A stretch of DNA of 64,000 nt from assembly GCF_005871185.1 (NCBI RefSeq), contig NZ_SWKN01000006.1, positions 1,032,451 through 1,096,450 on the forward strand, read 5' to 3'. This DNA is from Limnobacter alexandrii. Its GTDB lineage: Bacteria > Pseudomonadota > Gammaproteobacteria > Burkholderiales > Burkholderiaceae_B. Made by a program: the position numbers and the translations under genes. This document shows, piece after piece, positions 10,417 through 18,795 of the stretch (position 1 is the first letter of the stretch; each line of letters begins with the position of its first letter). Below the pieces are notes generated by a model. It was not told where the DNA came from. It made no database searches and was given only the letters and a program-made list of their open reading frames with translations.

Positions 10417-10932
10417 TTACGATACGCCGGGGGGCAGGGGCCCTGCAAGCACACTGGGGTGCGTGTACACATGCTCTAGCGGCATAATGGGTTGCTTGCC
10501 CGCCTTCCAGTTCAGGAAGTCGTCCACGCAACGCATCACCAAGGGGCTGCGGTGTTGGTCCTGGCAGGCGCGAAGTTCTTCCGCAGTCATCCACAGAGTG
10601 CGAATAATGCCCTCGTCCAAAGCGCGGTCGGTGTGGTGCTTCACCACTTCCGCGGCAAAAGCAAAACGCAGGTAAGTGACATCTTCAAGGGTGCGGGAAC
10701 TGGTGTAGCGGCTCATGTAAATGCCCAGCAAACCCAAAGGATTTACTTCCCAGGCCGATTCTTCCAGCGCCTCGCGCGCAGCACCAAACTGTGGCGTTTC
10801 ACCTGGGTCCAGGTGGCCTGCGGGTTGGTTAAGCTTGATGCCATCGGTGGTGTGTTCTTCCACGATCAGGAATTTGCCCTGATGCTCCACAATGGCCGCT
10901 ACTGTAACGCTGGGTTTCCAGACTTCTGACAT
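10417..10932 (-). CDS. nudJ: Nudix phosphatase NudJ
   Basis: Protein of 171 residues. The N-terminal pattern [21 protein letters not shown] and the NQPAGHL segment match NudJ (YmfB), which releases phosphate from thiamine pyrophosphate precursors and nucleoside di/triphosphates. The Nudix box reads G-H-L-D-P-G-E, seven residues, then REALEESAW. The metal-binding glutamates are kept, but the Gly that normally follows EEx is Ala. It is the first gene of a nudJ-mnmA unit; the divergent neighbour carries a cobalamin riboswitch. Confidence 0.88.
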   Translation of the reverse strand: MSEVWKPSVTVAAIVEHQGKFLIVEEHTTDGIKLNQPAGHLDPGETPQFGAAREALEESAWEVNPLGLLGIYMSRYTSSRTLEDVTYLRFAFAAEVVKHHTDRALDEGIIRTLWMTAEELRACQDQHRSPLVMRCVDDFLNWKAGKQPIMPLEHVYTHPSVLAGPLPPGVS

Positions 10933-11007
10933 GGCTTTTCAATCGCACTACCTAAACGGCATGCGCCCGGTGTTTGGGTGTTAAAAAAACACGTTAGAAT
11001 AGCAGGG

Positions 11008-11192
11008 TTAAGGTGCTTGTGCTCATTTTTTGAGCGCAGTTAAACGGGAAGCAGGTTCAAGCCTGCGCTGCCCCCGCAACGGTACGTAAGTGCGGGTGTG
11101 TCATTTTGCCACTGGTAGTAAAGCTGCTCTAAACGCAGCAACTGGGAAGGCGACACATCAAAACTTACAAGCCCGGATACCGGCCTTGACCG
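11008..11192 (+). ncRNA. Cobalamin riboswitch
   Basis: The leader has the conserved blocks of the B12 riboswitch in order: an AGGTGCTTGTGCTC opening region, AAACGGGAAGCAGG near 11042, the GCTGCCCCCGCAACGGTA block near 11067, the B12-box type GCCACTGG / TGGGAAGGC pair (11108 and 11142), and the closing GCCCGGATACCGGCC at 11171-11185. It precedes the TonB-dependent receptor gene by about 200 bases. In known cases bound adenosylcobalamin shuts off expression, so the receptor should be made when B12 is scarce. The exact 5' edge is approximate. Confidence 0.93.
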
Positions 11193-11398
11193 TTCAGCCT
11201 GTCCCATTCAGGCGAGCGACTGGTGCTGCGGGGAGGCAGCACGCAGGCGGCCAATTGTTTTTTACCGAACTTTTCTCCGTGACTTCCAGGGCTGTTGTGT
11301 CCTTGGCTTGCTTGCGCGTTCTGAATGACCGCCTGTGTACTGTTCCCCCAGCGAATTTTCTTGCTGCGCGGTGGGCGCGGTTAACTGTGATGATCATC

Positions 11399-13411
11399 AT
11401 GAAATCGACCATTTTTGTATTGCTTCCTTTGGCGTGCGTTACGGGCGCGGCATTTTCTCAAACCGCAGAAAAAACCGTGGCCGGGCAGTATGATCTGCCT
11501 GCGGTGGTTGTTAAATCCAATCGTCTTTTGGATGGCAAGGTAGTGGCGCCTCCGTCTGCTACTTTGATTACTCGGACAGAAATCCAGAACTCAGGTTATA
11601 CCTCGCTGGCTGAAGTGATCCAGAAGTTGGGTTTTGTGAATACCCGGTCCGGTCTGGTTGGTTCGCGTGATGCAAGTTTCGACCTGCGTGGTTTTGGTGG
11701 TTCCAGCCCTGACAGCAACGTGGCAGTGATTGTTGATGGCATTCGATACAGTGAAAAGGAACTGGCAACCGCCCGAATTTCAAGTATTCCCTTAAGTGCT
11801 GTGGCGCAAATTGAAATTATGCGCGGCGGAGCGTCGGTGGCGTATGGCGATGGTGCATCTGGTGGCGTAATTCGAATAACCACCGTACAACCTCAGGCGA
11901 ATGCTCCATTGTCGGGAACAGGGGCCGTGTCTGTGGGTTCTTATAATTTACTGGAAACCACGTTGGGGCTGCGGGGCGGGGCGGGGTCTATCGGGTTCAC
12001 GCTGGATATAACGGAGTCTGCTTCGGAAGGCTATCGCGATCGAAGCGCTGAAGATTTCGGCAGTGCACTGGCCGGACTTTCCTGGATGGGCGACAAGGTG
12101 CTTGCCGGTGTGAAATTTGGAACTGAGTCCAGCGATGTTCAATTTCCTGGTTCTCTAAGCTTGGTCCAGTTCAAGGCCAACCCACGTCAGGCCAGACCAA
12201 CGCCAAGTAATGTGGGCGATTTTTCATTTTTCAAACGCGACCTTACCAGTGTGTATTTGCGTTCCCGCAACATGCCCTTTGATTATGGTGTTGATGTGTC
12301 CCGCCGAGATCAAAGCCGAACGTTCAAAGACGGCAACCCGCGTGGTCAGCGTGATCTTGTGCAAGACCAGTTGTCAGTGTTTGTCTCCGACAACATGGAA
12401 GGTTTGGGCGGTGTGCATCAGCTTACCCTGGGTGTTGCACTTGAGGAGGCGCGCCTGGATTCTGTGGGCGTGTTTTCGTTTGGCACCTTTGTCGCCAAAG
12501 GGCAGCAAAAATCGAGGGCCCTCCACCTTGGCGACGATCTGGTAGTTAGCGATACCCTGCGCGTGAATCTGGGCTACAGATTGGAAAGCATTGATCAATT
12601 CCGTTTTGACACGGATGATTCGGGCTTTAATGTGCCTGCTGATCGAGAAACCCGGCGAAATATTGACCTCGAAGCTTATGAACTCGGTTTCTCCCGTGTA
12701 CTAACCGATTCGCTGACTGGTTTTGCGAAATTCAACAAAGGTTTTCGCGTGCCGAATATTGATGAAAACGATCCCACGTCAAGACCGTCGCCCGCTACTT
12801 TCCTGAATCCGCAGTTGTCCAAAGAACTGGAAGTGGGAATTCGGCGCCGGGCAGGTGAAACTGAGCAGGTGTTGCGGCTGTTTAAAATTATGTTGGATGA
12901 TGAAATTGCCAACGTGAACTTCACGAATATCAATCTGGACAAAACCCAACGACTTGGGGTCGAAATGGAACATTCGACCCCCGTGACGGACCGCGTTGAT
13001 TTACGTGCAGCCTACACTTATACCGATTCCGAATTTCGTACGGGTGAATTGCGCGGTACGCGCGTGCCGCTGGTGCCAGCGCACAGGGCACTGCTTGGTT
13101 TGGGGTACGAAATTTCAGACCGGTTTGATTCCGAGATTTTGATCACGGCGCAGTCGGATCAACGTTTGGGGGGTGACCTAGATGCACCAAACGAAGAGGG
13201 CAAGGTGCCCGGTTATGCCTTGGCAGATCTTGCGTTCAAGTATCGGTTTGAGCAGATGAAACTGATTTTTTCTGTCAACAACCTGTTTGATCGTCAGTAC
13301 TACAGCCAAGGTTTTTACAACGCATTTGCAATTTTTTCGGGTGTAGAGCCGGTGGGTGTATACCCAGATCCGGGGCGCAATTTCAAGTTGACTGCCCAGT
13401 TTGATTTTTGA
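11399..13411 (+). CDS. btuB: TonB-dependent receptor, BtuB-like
   Basis: Outer-membrane receptor of about 670 residues. It has a signal peptide (MKSTIFVLLPLACVTGAAFS), a TonB-box-like DLPAVVVKSN, a plug domain (VIVDGIRYSE; IEIMRGGASVAYGDGASGGVI, here split by the VAQ segment), and a beta-barrel ending in the aromatic FKLTAQFDF. The plug blocks the pore until TonB energy opens it. Control by the upstream cobalamin riboswitch makes corrinoid uptake the most likely role. The protein is close to BtuB in length, but substrate specificity is inferred from regulation and not from binding residues. ATG 11399 was chosen; ATG 11390 is nine bases upstream in frame. Confidence 0.85.
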   Translation: MKSTIFVLLPLACVTGAAFSQTAEKTVAGQYDLPAVVVKSNRLLDGKVVAPPSATLITRTEIQNSGYTSLAEVIQKLGFVNTRSGLVGSRDASFDLRGFGGSSPDSNVAVIVDGIRYSEKELATARISSIPLSAVAQIEIMRGGASVAYGDGASGGVIRITTVQPQANAPLSGTGAVSVGSYNLLETTLGLRGGAGSIGFTLDITESASEGYRDRSAEDFGSALAGLSWMGDKVLAGVKFGTESSDVQFPGSLSLVQFKANPRQARPTPSNVGDFSFFKRDLTSVYLRSRNMPFDYGVDVSRRDQSRTFKDGNPRGQRDLVQDQLSVFVSDNMEGLGGVHQLTLGVALEEARLDSVGVFSFGTFVAKGQQKSRALHLGDDLVVSDTLRVNLGYRLESIDQFRFDTDDSGFNVPADRETRRNIDLEAYELGFSRVLTDSLTGFAKFNKGFRVPNIDENDPTSRPSPATFLNPQLSKELEVGIRRRAGETEQVLRLFKIMLDDEIANVNFTNINLDKTQRLGVEMEHSTPVTDRVDLRAAYTYTDSEFRTGELRGTRVPLVPAHRALLGLGYEISDRFDSEILITAQSDQRLGGDLDAPNEEGKVPGYALADLAFKYRFEQMKLIFSVNNLFDRQYYSQGFYNAFAIFSGVEPVGVYPDPGRNFKLTAQFDF

Positions 13412-13419
13412 TTGAACCC

Positions 13420-13448
13420 AGGGTGGGTAAAGCCACCCCTTCGTTTTT
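13420..13448 (+). terminator. Rho-independent terminator after the receptor gene
   Basis: A GGGTGG/CCACCC stem (13421-13426 with 13433-13438) extended by A-T pairs, followed by a T-rich run. It lies 9 bases after the receptor stop codon. Confidence 0.7.
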
Positions 13449-13520
13449 CTTTGCAGGTAATTCGAGCACAATTCCAATTGTGACATTATTTATTGTCAAA
13501 TGCTGGGTTGTGGTATTCCC

Positions 13521-13550
13521 TTAGATTGGGCGATACTACCGTGCTATAGT
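13521..13550 (+). promoter_or_regulatory. Candidate sigma70 promoter of the pnt operon
   Basis: TTAGAT at 13521-13526 and TATAGT at 13545-13550 are separated by 18 bases and lie about 70 bases upstream of pntAA. The -10 is good and the -35 weak; this is a sequence match only. Confidence 0.4.
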
Positions 13551-13618
13551 CCGCACCAGCAGTGTATTTGCAGTTCTTAAACATCAAATAAAAGCGCTTT
13601 CCCACAAGGAGAAGTTCC

Positions 13619-14746
13619 ATGAAAATCGGAATCCCGGCCGAGACCAGGTCCGGAGAAACGCGTGTAGCCGCTACACCAGAAACGGTGAAAAAGCTCATTT
13701 CCCAAAAACACGAAGTGTTTGTTCAAGCCGGCGCCGGCATTGCCAGTTCGATTACCGATCAAGCCTACGTGGACGTGGGTGCAACGATTGTTGATCGCGC
13801 CATGGATGTGATCAGTGGTTGCGACATGATTCTCAAGGTGCGTGCACCCGCTGAGAACGAATTGTCTGCTTACCGCTCCGGGCAGGTGGTGGTGGGCATG
13901 CTGAACCCCTTTGACAATGCATCACTGGAGGCCATGAACAAGGCTGGCCTGACCGCATTTGCTCTGGAAGCGGCACCGCGCACAACGCGCGCGCAAAGTA
14001 TGGACGTGCTTTCCTCGCAGGCGAACATTGCTGGTTACAAGGCTGTGATGATTGCGGCCAACGTGTACCAGCGCTTCATGCCCATGTTGATGACCGCTGC
14101 CGGTACGGTGAAAGCCGCTCGTGTGCTCATTCTCGGTGTGGGTGTTGCGGGCCTGCAGGCCATTGCAACGGCCAAGCGTTTGGGCGCAGTTATTGAAGCA
14201 TCCGATGTTCGCCCAGCTACGAAAGAGCAGGTTGAATCGCTGGGTGCGAAGTTTGTGGACGTGCCTTTTGAATCGGACGAAGAGCGCGAAATTGCACAAG
14301 GTGTAGGTGGTTATGCCCGCCCGATGCCTGAAAGCTGGATGAAGCGCCAAGCCGCTGCCGTTCACGAAAAAGCGATCAAAAGCGACATCGTGATTACCAC
14401 GGCTTTGATTCCGGGCCGTAAGGCACCCACATTGCTGCACGAAGAAACTGTGCGTGCCATGAAGCCGGGTTCAGTCGTGATTGACCTGGCGGTGGAGCAG
14501 GGCGGCAATTGCCCCTTGTCCAAATTGAACGAAATTGTCGACGTGAACGGCGTGAAAATTGTGGGTTATGCCAACCTGCCCGCCATGGTGGCAGCGGATT
14601 CATCCGCACTGTATGCCCGCAACGTGATTGATTTCCTGAAGCTGGTTTTCGACAAGGAAGGCGCCTTCAAAATCGACATGGAAGACGACATTGTTGCCGC
14701 GTGCCTGATGTGCACCGGTGGCGAACTCAAACGCAAAAACGCTTAA
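13619..14746 (+). CDS. pntAA: NAD(P) transhydrogenase subunit alpha part 1
   Basis: Protein of 375 residues corresponding to domain I, the NAD(H)-binding part of proton-translocating transhydrogenase. The N-terminus [20 protein letters not shown] and the Rossmann motif [18 protein letters not shown] are typical of the alanine dehydrogenase/PNT family. The complex passes hydride from NADH to NADP+ while protons enter the cell, supplying NADPH. In this organism the alpha subunit is split: this soluble part plus the small membrane subunit that follows. AAGGAGAA is well placed before ATG 13619. Confidence 0.96.
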   Translation: MKIGIPAETRSGETRVAATPETVKKLISQKHEVFVQAGAGIASSITDQAYVDVGATIVDRAMDVISGCDMILKVRAPAENELSAYRSGQVVVGMLNPFDNASLEAMNKAGLTAFALEAAPRTTRAQSMDVLSSQANIAGYKAVMIAANVYQRFMPMLMTAAGTVKAARVLILGVGVAGLQAIATAKRLGAVIEASDVRPATKEQVESLGAKFVDVPFESDEEREIAQGVGGYARPMPESWMKRQAAAVHEKAIKSDIVITTALIPGRKAPTLLHEETVRAMKPGSVVIDLAVEQGGNCPLSKLNEIVDVNGVKIVGYANLPAMVAADSSALYARNVIDFLKLVFDKEGAFKIDMEDDIVAACLMCTGGELKRKNA

Positions 14747-14759
14747 GGAAGGAGCCAAC

Positions 14760-15053
14760 ATGGACGCAATTAGCCCCACCGTGGTCAACCTGATTATTTT
14801 TGTACTGGCCATTTACGTGGGTTACCACGTGGTCTGGAACGTAACCCCTGCTTTGCACACCCCTTTGATGGCGGTAACCAACGCAATTTCTGCAATCGTG
14901 ATTGTGGGTGCCATGTTGGCAGCCGCGTTGACCGTGACACCCTTGGGCAAATTCATGGGTGTGCTGGCCGTGGCGCTGGCGGCAGTGAATGTGTTTGGTG
15001 GGTTCTTGGTCACCCGTCGCATGCTTGAAATGTTCAAGAAAAAGAACAAGTAA
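14760..15053 (+). CDS. pntAB: NAD(P) transhydrogenase subunit alpha part 2
   Basis: Small membrane protein of 97 residues with about three transmembrane helices ([54 protein letters not shown]). It corresponds to the membrane segment fused to domain I in E. coli PntA. The start is ATG 14760, 13 bases after the pntAA stop, with AAGGAGC before it; the longer open frame upstream overlaps pntAA and is not needed. Central gene of the pnt operon. Confidence 0.94.
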   Translation: MDAISPTVVNLIIFVLAIYVGYHVVWNVTPALHTPLMAVTNAISAIVIVGAMLAAALTVTPLGKFMGVLAVALAAVNVFGGFLVTRRMLEMFKKKNK

Positions 15054-15077
15054 ACCAACAGCGATCTGGAGAAATTT

Positions 15078-16523
15078 ATGGAATTGAGTTTCAACGCAGT
15101 GACGCTGTTGTACCTGGTGGCGTCAATCTGTTTCATTCAGGCCTTGAAAGGCCTTTCACACCCCACAACTTCGCGTTTGGGTAACACCTTCGGCATGGTG
15201 GGTATGGCCATTGCCATTGCAACCACGATTGGCCTGATCTTCAAACTGGCAGAAATCGCAGGTCAATCTGCGGTGACTGGCTTGGGTTGGGTGCTGGCTG
15301 GTTTGGTGGTGGGCGGTGGTTTGGGTACCGTGATGGCCAAGCGCGTCGAAATGACGAAAATGCCTGAACTGGTGGCCTTCATGCACAGCATGATCGGTTT
15401 GGCTGCGGTGGCCATTGCGATTGCAGCGGTGGCTGAGCCCGATGCATTTGGTATCACTGCCAAGGGCATGTTCGACATTCCGCTGGGCAACAAAATCGAG
15501 TTGTTCATTGGTACCTTCGTGGGTGCCATCACCTTCTCGGGTTCTGTCATCGCTTTCGGCAAGTTGAGCGGCAAGTACAAGTTCCGCCTGTTTCAAGGTG
15601 CGCCTGTTCGCTTCACCGGCCAGCACCAGCTGAATGCTGTGTTGGGCATTGTGATGGTGGGTTGCGGTATCTGGTTTGCAGTCACGCAAGACTGGACACC
15701 CTTCATCATCATGACCATCGCCGCTTTCATCCTGGGCGTCACGCTGATTATTCCAATCGGCGGTGCAGACATGCCAGTGGTGGTGTCCATGCTGAACAGC
15801 TACTCTGGTTGGGCGGCGGCAGGCATCGGTTTCTCGCTGAACAACAGCATGTTGATCGTGGCCGGTTCGCTGGTGGGTTCGTCAGGCGCAATTCTTAGTT
15901 ACATCATGTGCAAGGCCATGAACCGCTCCTTCTTCAACGTGATTCTGGGTGGTTTCGGTGGCGAGGCCGACGCAGGCGCAGCAGGTGATGGCCAGCAGCG
16001 CACTGTAAAAAGTGGTTCTTCCGACGACGTGGCTTTCTTGCTGACCAACGCTGAAACCGTGGTGATTGTGCCTGGTTATGGTTTGGCGGTGGCTCGTGCC
16101 CAACATGCATTGAAAGAACTGAGCGAGAAGCTGACCCACATGGGCGTGACTGTGAAGTATGCGATTCACCCAGTGGCAGGCCGCATGCCAGGCCACATGA
16201 ACGTGTTGTTGGCTGAAGCTGAAGTGCCTTATGATCAGGTGTTCGAGATGGAAGACATCAACAGCGAATTCGCGCAGACCGATGTGGTGCTGGTATTGGG
16301 CGCGAACGACGTGGTGAACCCCGCTGCGAAAGACCCCAAGAGCCCGATTGCAGGCATGCCGATTCTGGAAGCCTACAAGGCTAAAACCATTATCGTGAAC
16401 AAGCGTTCGATGAATGCCGGTTATGCTGGTTTGGACAACGAGTTGTTCTACATGGACAAAACCATGATGGTGTTTGGTGATGCCAAGAAAGTGATTGAAG
16501 ACATGGTGAAAGCGGTCGAATAA
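15078..16523 (+). CDS. pntB: NAD(P) transhydrogenase subunit beta
   Basis: Protein of 481 residues: an N-terminal membrane domain of about eight or nine helices that forms the proton path, and a C-terminal NADP(H)-binding domain III (from about residue 305) with VVIVPGYGLAVARAQH and HPVAGRMPGHMNVLLAEA. It ends the three-gene pnt operon and is followed by a strong terminator. Length and motifs match PntB closely. Confidence 0.97.
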   Translation: MELSFNAVTLLYLVASICFIQALKGLSHPTTSRLGNTFGMVGMAIAIATTIGLIFKLAEIAGQSAVTGLGWVLAGLVVGGGLGTVMAKRVEMTKMPELVAFMHSMIGLAAVAIAIAAVAEPDAFGITAKGMFDIPLGNKIELFIGTFVGAITFSGSVIAFGKLSGKYKFRLFQGAPVRFTGQHQLNAVLGIVMVGCGIWFAVTQDWTPFIIMTIAAFILGVTLIIPIGGADMPVVVSMLNSYSGWAAAGIGFSLNNSMLIVAGSLVGSSGAILSYIMCKAMNRSFFNVILGGFGGEADAGAAGDGQQRTVKSGSSDDVAFLLTNAETVVIVPGYGLAVARAQHALKELSEKLTHMGVTVKYAIHPVAGRMPGHMNVLLAEAEVPYDQVFEMEDINSEFAQTDVVLVLGANDVVNPAAKDPKSPIAGMPILEAYKAKTIIVNKRSMNAGYAGLDNELFYMDKTMMVFGDAKKVIEDMVKAVE

Positions 16524-16550
16524 ATTCGATGCAATTGCTGTGGATTGAGA

Positions 16551-16582
16551 AAGCCTGGTGAGAATTCACCGGGCTTTTTTTA
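16551..16582 (+). terminator. Rho-independent terminator of the pnt operon
   Basis: An 11-base arm at 16551-16561 pairs with 16566-16576 apart from one mismatch, with a short loop and a run of seven T residues. It lies between pntB and the convergent hydrolase gene and may work in both directions. Confidence 0.85.
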
Positions 16583-16595
16583 TTTCAGGCTGGGT

Positions 16596-17471
16596 TTAAA
16601 CCCCAGCCAATTCCCGAATCCGCTGCACCACAAGACCGGTGTGTTCCATGGGCAAGAAGTGCGTTGCATCTGCAAGCACCTCGATACGCGCCTTGGGCAG
16701 TCTTTTTTGAATGCGAGCATGCGCAGTCGCCGGGAATGTAGAACCTTTTCCGGCTGCAAGAATGTGAATGGGGCAACCCGGGTCGCGAATCCAGCGTGCG
16801 GCATTGGGCTCAGTGTGTTGAAAGGTGAGCGACTCCCAACTTGGTGGGCAGGCCAACTCCATTTCATTTTGTTCGGTGGGCACGAAACCGTGATGCACAT
16901 AGGCATGTAACCATTCATCGCTCCATGTGCCAAATGCCTTTTTGCTGCGGTAATTCTCAAAGGCCTCTTGATGTGTCGGGAAGCTCGCACGCCTGCGGGC
17001 CGCAGCGGCCGCCATTGCAATTCGGTCTGCAAAACCAAACCAGTTGGCCAGGCGCAGCGCAAATCCTTGTTTGGGATCAAGCAATACGGGTTCTACAAGA
17101 ATAAGGCCCTTCACTTTTTCAGGGCGTTGTGCCGCAGCGGCAAGGCTGGTGGTGGCACCAATCGAGTGGCCAGCCAGCCACATAGGTTTGCTGGCTTGAT
17201 CAAGCACGGCGATCAGGTCTTTGTAATAGGTGCTCCAGCCGCGAAATGTTTTTGGATTGCCAGCTGATCGACTTTCTCCATGCCCTCGCATGTCCCACGT
17301 GTGAACGTCGAAATGCGGAGTGAGCTCGCGCAGCAGCGGTGTGTACGTTTTTGCATTAAAGCCAGTGGCGTGTGCCCAATGCAAATGTGGTTTGGTGTCG
17401 GTTTTCGACCAGCGCATCATCTGGATGGCGCTGCCATCATGGGAAATTATGGGATAAGCAGATTCGATCAT
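16596..17471 (-). CDS. Alpha/beta hydrolase
   Basis: Protein of 291 residues with the alpha/beta-hydrolase fold: an oxyanion-type HATGFN near residue 34, DMRGHGES near 60, the nucleophile elbow GHSIGA near residue 101, and the C-terminal catalytic histidine in ATHFLPMEH. The substrate cannot be told from sequence. It overlaps queA by four bases at its start and is probably co-transcribed with it, but there is no clear functional link. Confidence 0.83.
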   Translation of the reverse strand: MIESAYPIISHDGSAIQMMRWSKTDTKPHLHWAHATGFNAKTYTPLLRELTPHFDVHTWDMRGHGESRSAGNPKTFRGWSTYYKDLIAVLDQASKPMWLAGHSIGATTSLAAAAQRPEKVKGLILVEPVLLDPKQGFALRLANWFGFADRIAMAAAAARRRASFPTHQEAFENYRSKKAFGTWSDEWLHAYVHHGFVPTEQNEMELACPPSWESLTFQHTEPNAARWIRDPGCPIHILAAGKGSTFPATAHARIQKRLPKARIEVLADATHFLPMEHTGLVVQRIRELAGV

Positions 17472-18544
17472 TCGGAGCGTTCAAGCCACATGGCGTCGCC
17501 ATAACTGAAGAATCTGTATTGTTGCGCAATTGCGTGTTCGTAAGCGTTGAATATGTTGGATTTGCCTGCAAAAGCAGACACCAGCATGAGCAGGGTGCTT
17601 TTGGGCAAGTGGAAGTTGGTGATCAGCCTGTCGACCACCTTGAAGGGGTAGCCCGGCTTGATGAAAATTTCGGTGTCCCCGGCATGGCCAGTGTGCGCAA
17701 ATTGTAAGGCTTTGTTCAAACCGTCTGCCGTGCTTAAATTGCAGCCAGTTTCAGTGGCCCACGCCTCGAGCGCGCGCAGGGAAGTGGTGCCCACAGCCAC
17801 CACTTTGCCGCCATGTTCCTTGGCGTGAATCATGGCTTCAATCAGTGAGCCGGAAATGGCATAGCGCTCGCTGTGCATCACGTGTTCGTCCACATTGTCT
17901 GTTTTAACCGGCAAAAAGGTGCCGGCACCCACATGCAGCGTGAGGTTGAGCAGTTTTACACCGCGTGCCTTCACTTGTTGAAGCAATTCGTCGGTGAAAT
18001 GCAAGCCCGCTGTCGGGGCGGCCACAGCACCGGGCTCGCGCGCGAACACGGTTTGGTAACGTTCATCGTCTTGCGCATTGGCGCTGTGTTCAATGTAAGG
18101 GGGCAGGGGCAGGGCGCCGTGCGCATCCAGCAGCTCGGGCAGGCTAAGGCTGCTCTCCAGCAGTTCCAGCTGGTACATCATGTCGTGTTTGGACAGCACG
18201 CGGGCCGTGGCCACGCCGGCCAGCACCACTTCACTGCCCGGTTTGGGAGACTTGCTGGCCCGAATCATTGCAGTAAAGCGCCTGTCATCCAGAATACGCT
18301 CCAGCATCACTTCAATTTTCCCGCCGCTTGATTTTTGCCCTTCCAGGCGCGCTTTCAGTACTTTGGTGTCATTGATTACCAATACATCGTTGGGCTGTAG
18401 CAAATTCAGCACTTGTGCAAACTGGTGGTCTTCAATGGGCTGGTGTTGCTTGCAAACGAGCAAACGCGACTGACCACGATGTTCAGGGGGGTGCTGGGCA
18501 ATAAGCTGTTCGGGAAGGTAAAAATCGAATTCTGACAGTTTCAT
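17468..18544 (-). CDS. queA: S-adenosylmethionine:tRNA ribosyltransferase-isomerase
   Basis: Protein of 358 residues, normal length. QueA transfers and isomerises the ribosyl part of SAM onto 7-aminomethyl-7-deazaguanine in tRNA, giving epoxyqueuosine. The N-terminus (LSEFDFYLPEQLIAQHP), the PTAGLHFT segment near residue 180 and the C-terminal NFHLPKSTLLMLVSAF are family signatures. The tRNA-Leu gene lies just upstream on the same strand. gluQ, which modifies queuosine-containing tRNA-Asp, is about 6 kb away in this window. Confidence 0.97.
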   Translation of the reverse strand: MKLSEFDFYLPEQLIAQHPPEHRGQSRLLVCKQHQPIEDHQFAQVLNLLQPNDVLVINDTKVLKARLEGQKSSGGKIEVMLERILDDRRFTAMIRASKSPKPGSEVVLAGVATARVLSKHDMMYQLELLESSLSLPELLDAHGALPLPPYIEHSANAQDDERYQTVFAREPGAVAAPTAGLHFTDELLQQVKARGVKLLNLTLHVGAGTFLPVKTDNVDEHVMHSERYAISGSLIEAMIHAKEHGGKVVAVGTTSLRALEAWATETGCNLSTADGLNKALQFAHTGHAGDTEIFIKPGYPFKVVDRLITNFHLPKSTLLMLVSAFAGKSNIFNAYEHAIAQQYRFFSYGDAMWLERSE

Positions 18545-18570
18545 GTGTGAGACTCGTTGAAACTGGGGGC

Positions 18571-18657
18571 TGGTGCCGAGGGCGGGAATCGAACCCGCAC
18601 GATATCTCTACCACTGGATTTTGAGTCCAGCGCGTCTACCAATTCCGCCACCTCGGC
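18571..18657 (-). tRNA. tRNA-Leu (anticodon CAA)
   Basis: An 87-base gene that includes an encoded CCA end (18571-18573). The acceptor stem GCCGAGG pairs with CCTCGGC. The anticodon arm is CTGGA-CTCAAAA-TCCAG, giving anticodon CAA, which reads UUG. The long variable arm and the GGTTCGATTCC T-arm fit a class II leucine tRNA. It is oriented towards queA. Confidence 0.95.
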
Positions 18658-18795
18658 AAGCCCGCAATTATGGCAAAAAACAATATTGAACACAACACCT
18701 GTTTGCAGAAATAAGTCATTTTATTTTCGATTGCCGGAAAAGTGCCCCTCTCGTGGGATTCCGGGCTTCAAGCCGAGTCGGCATACTGATTGCGA

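Noticed and set aside
9344-10594. Longer MnmA with a 61-residue N-terminal extension
   Set aside because: The extension is the antisense-like reading of nudJ, and the normal start MAKTVVIG is at 10411.
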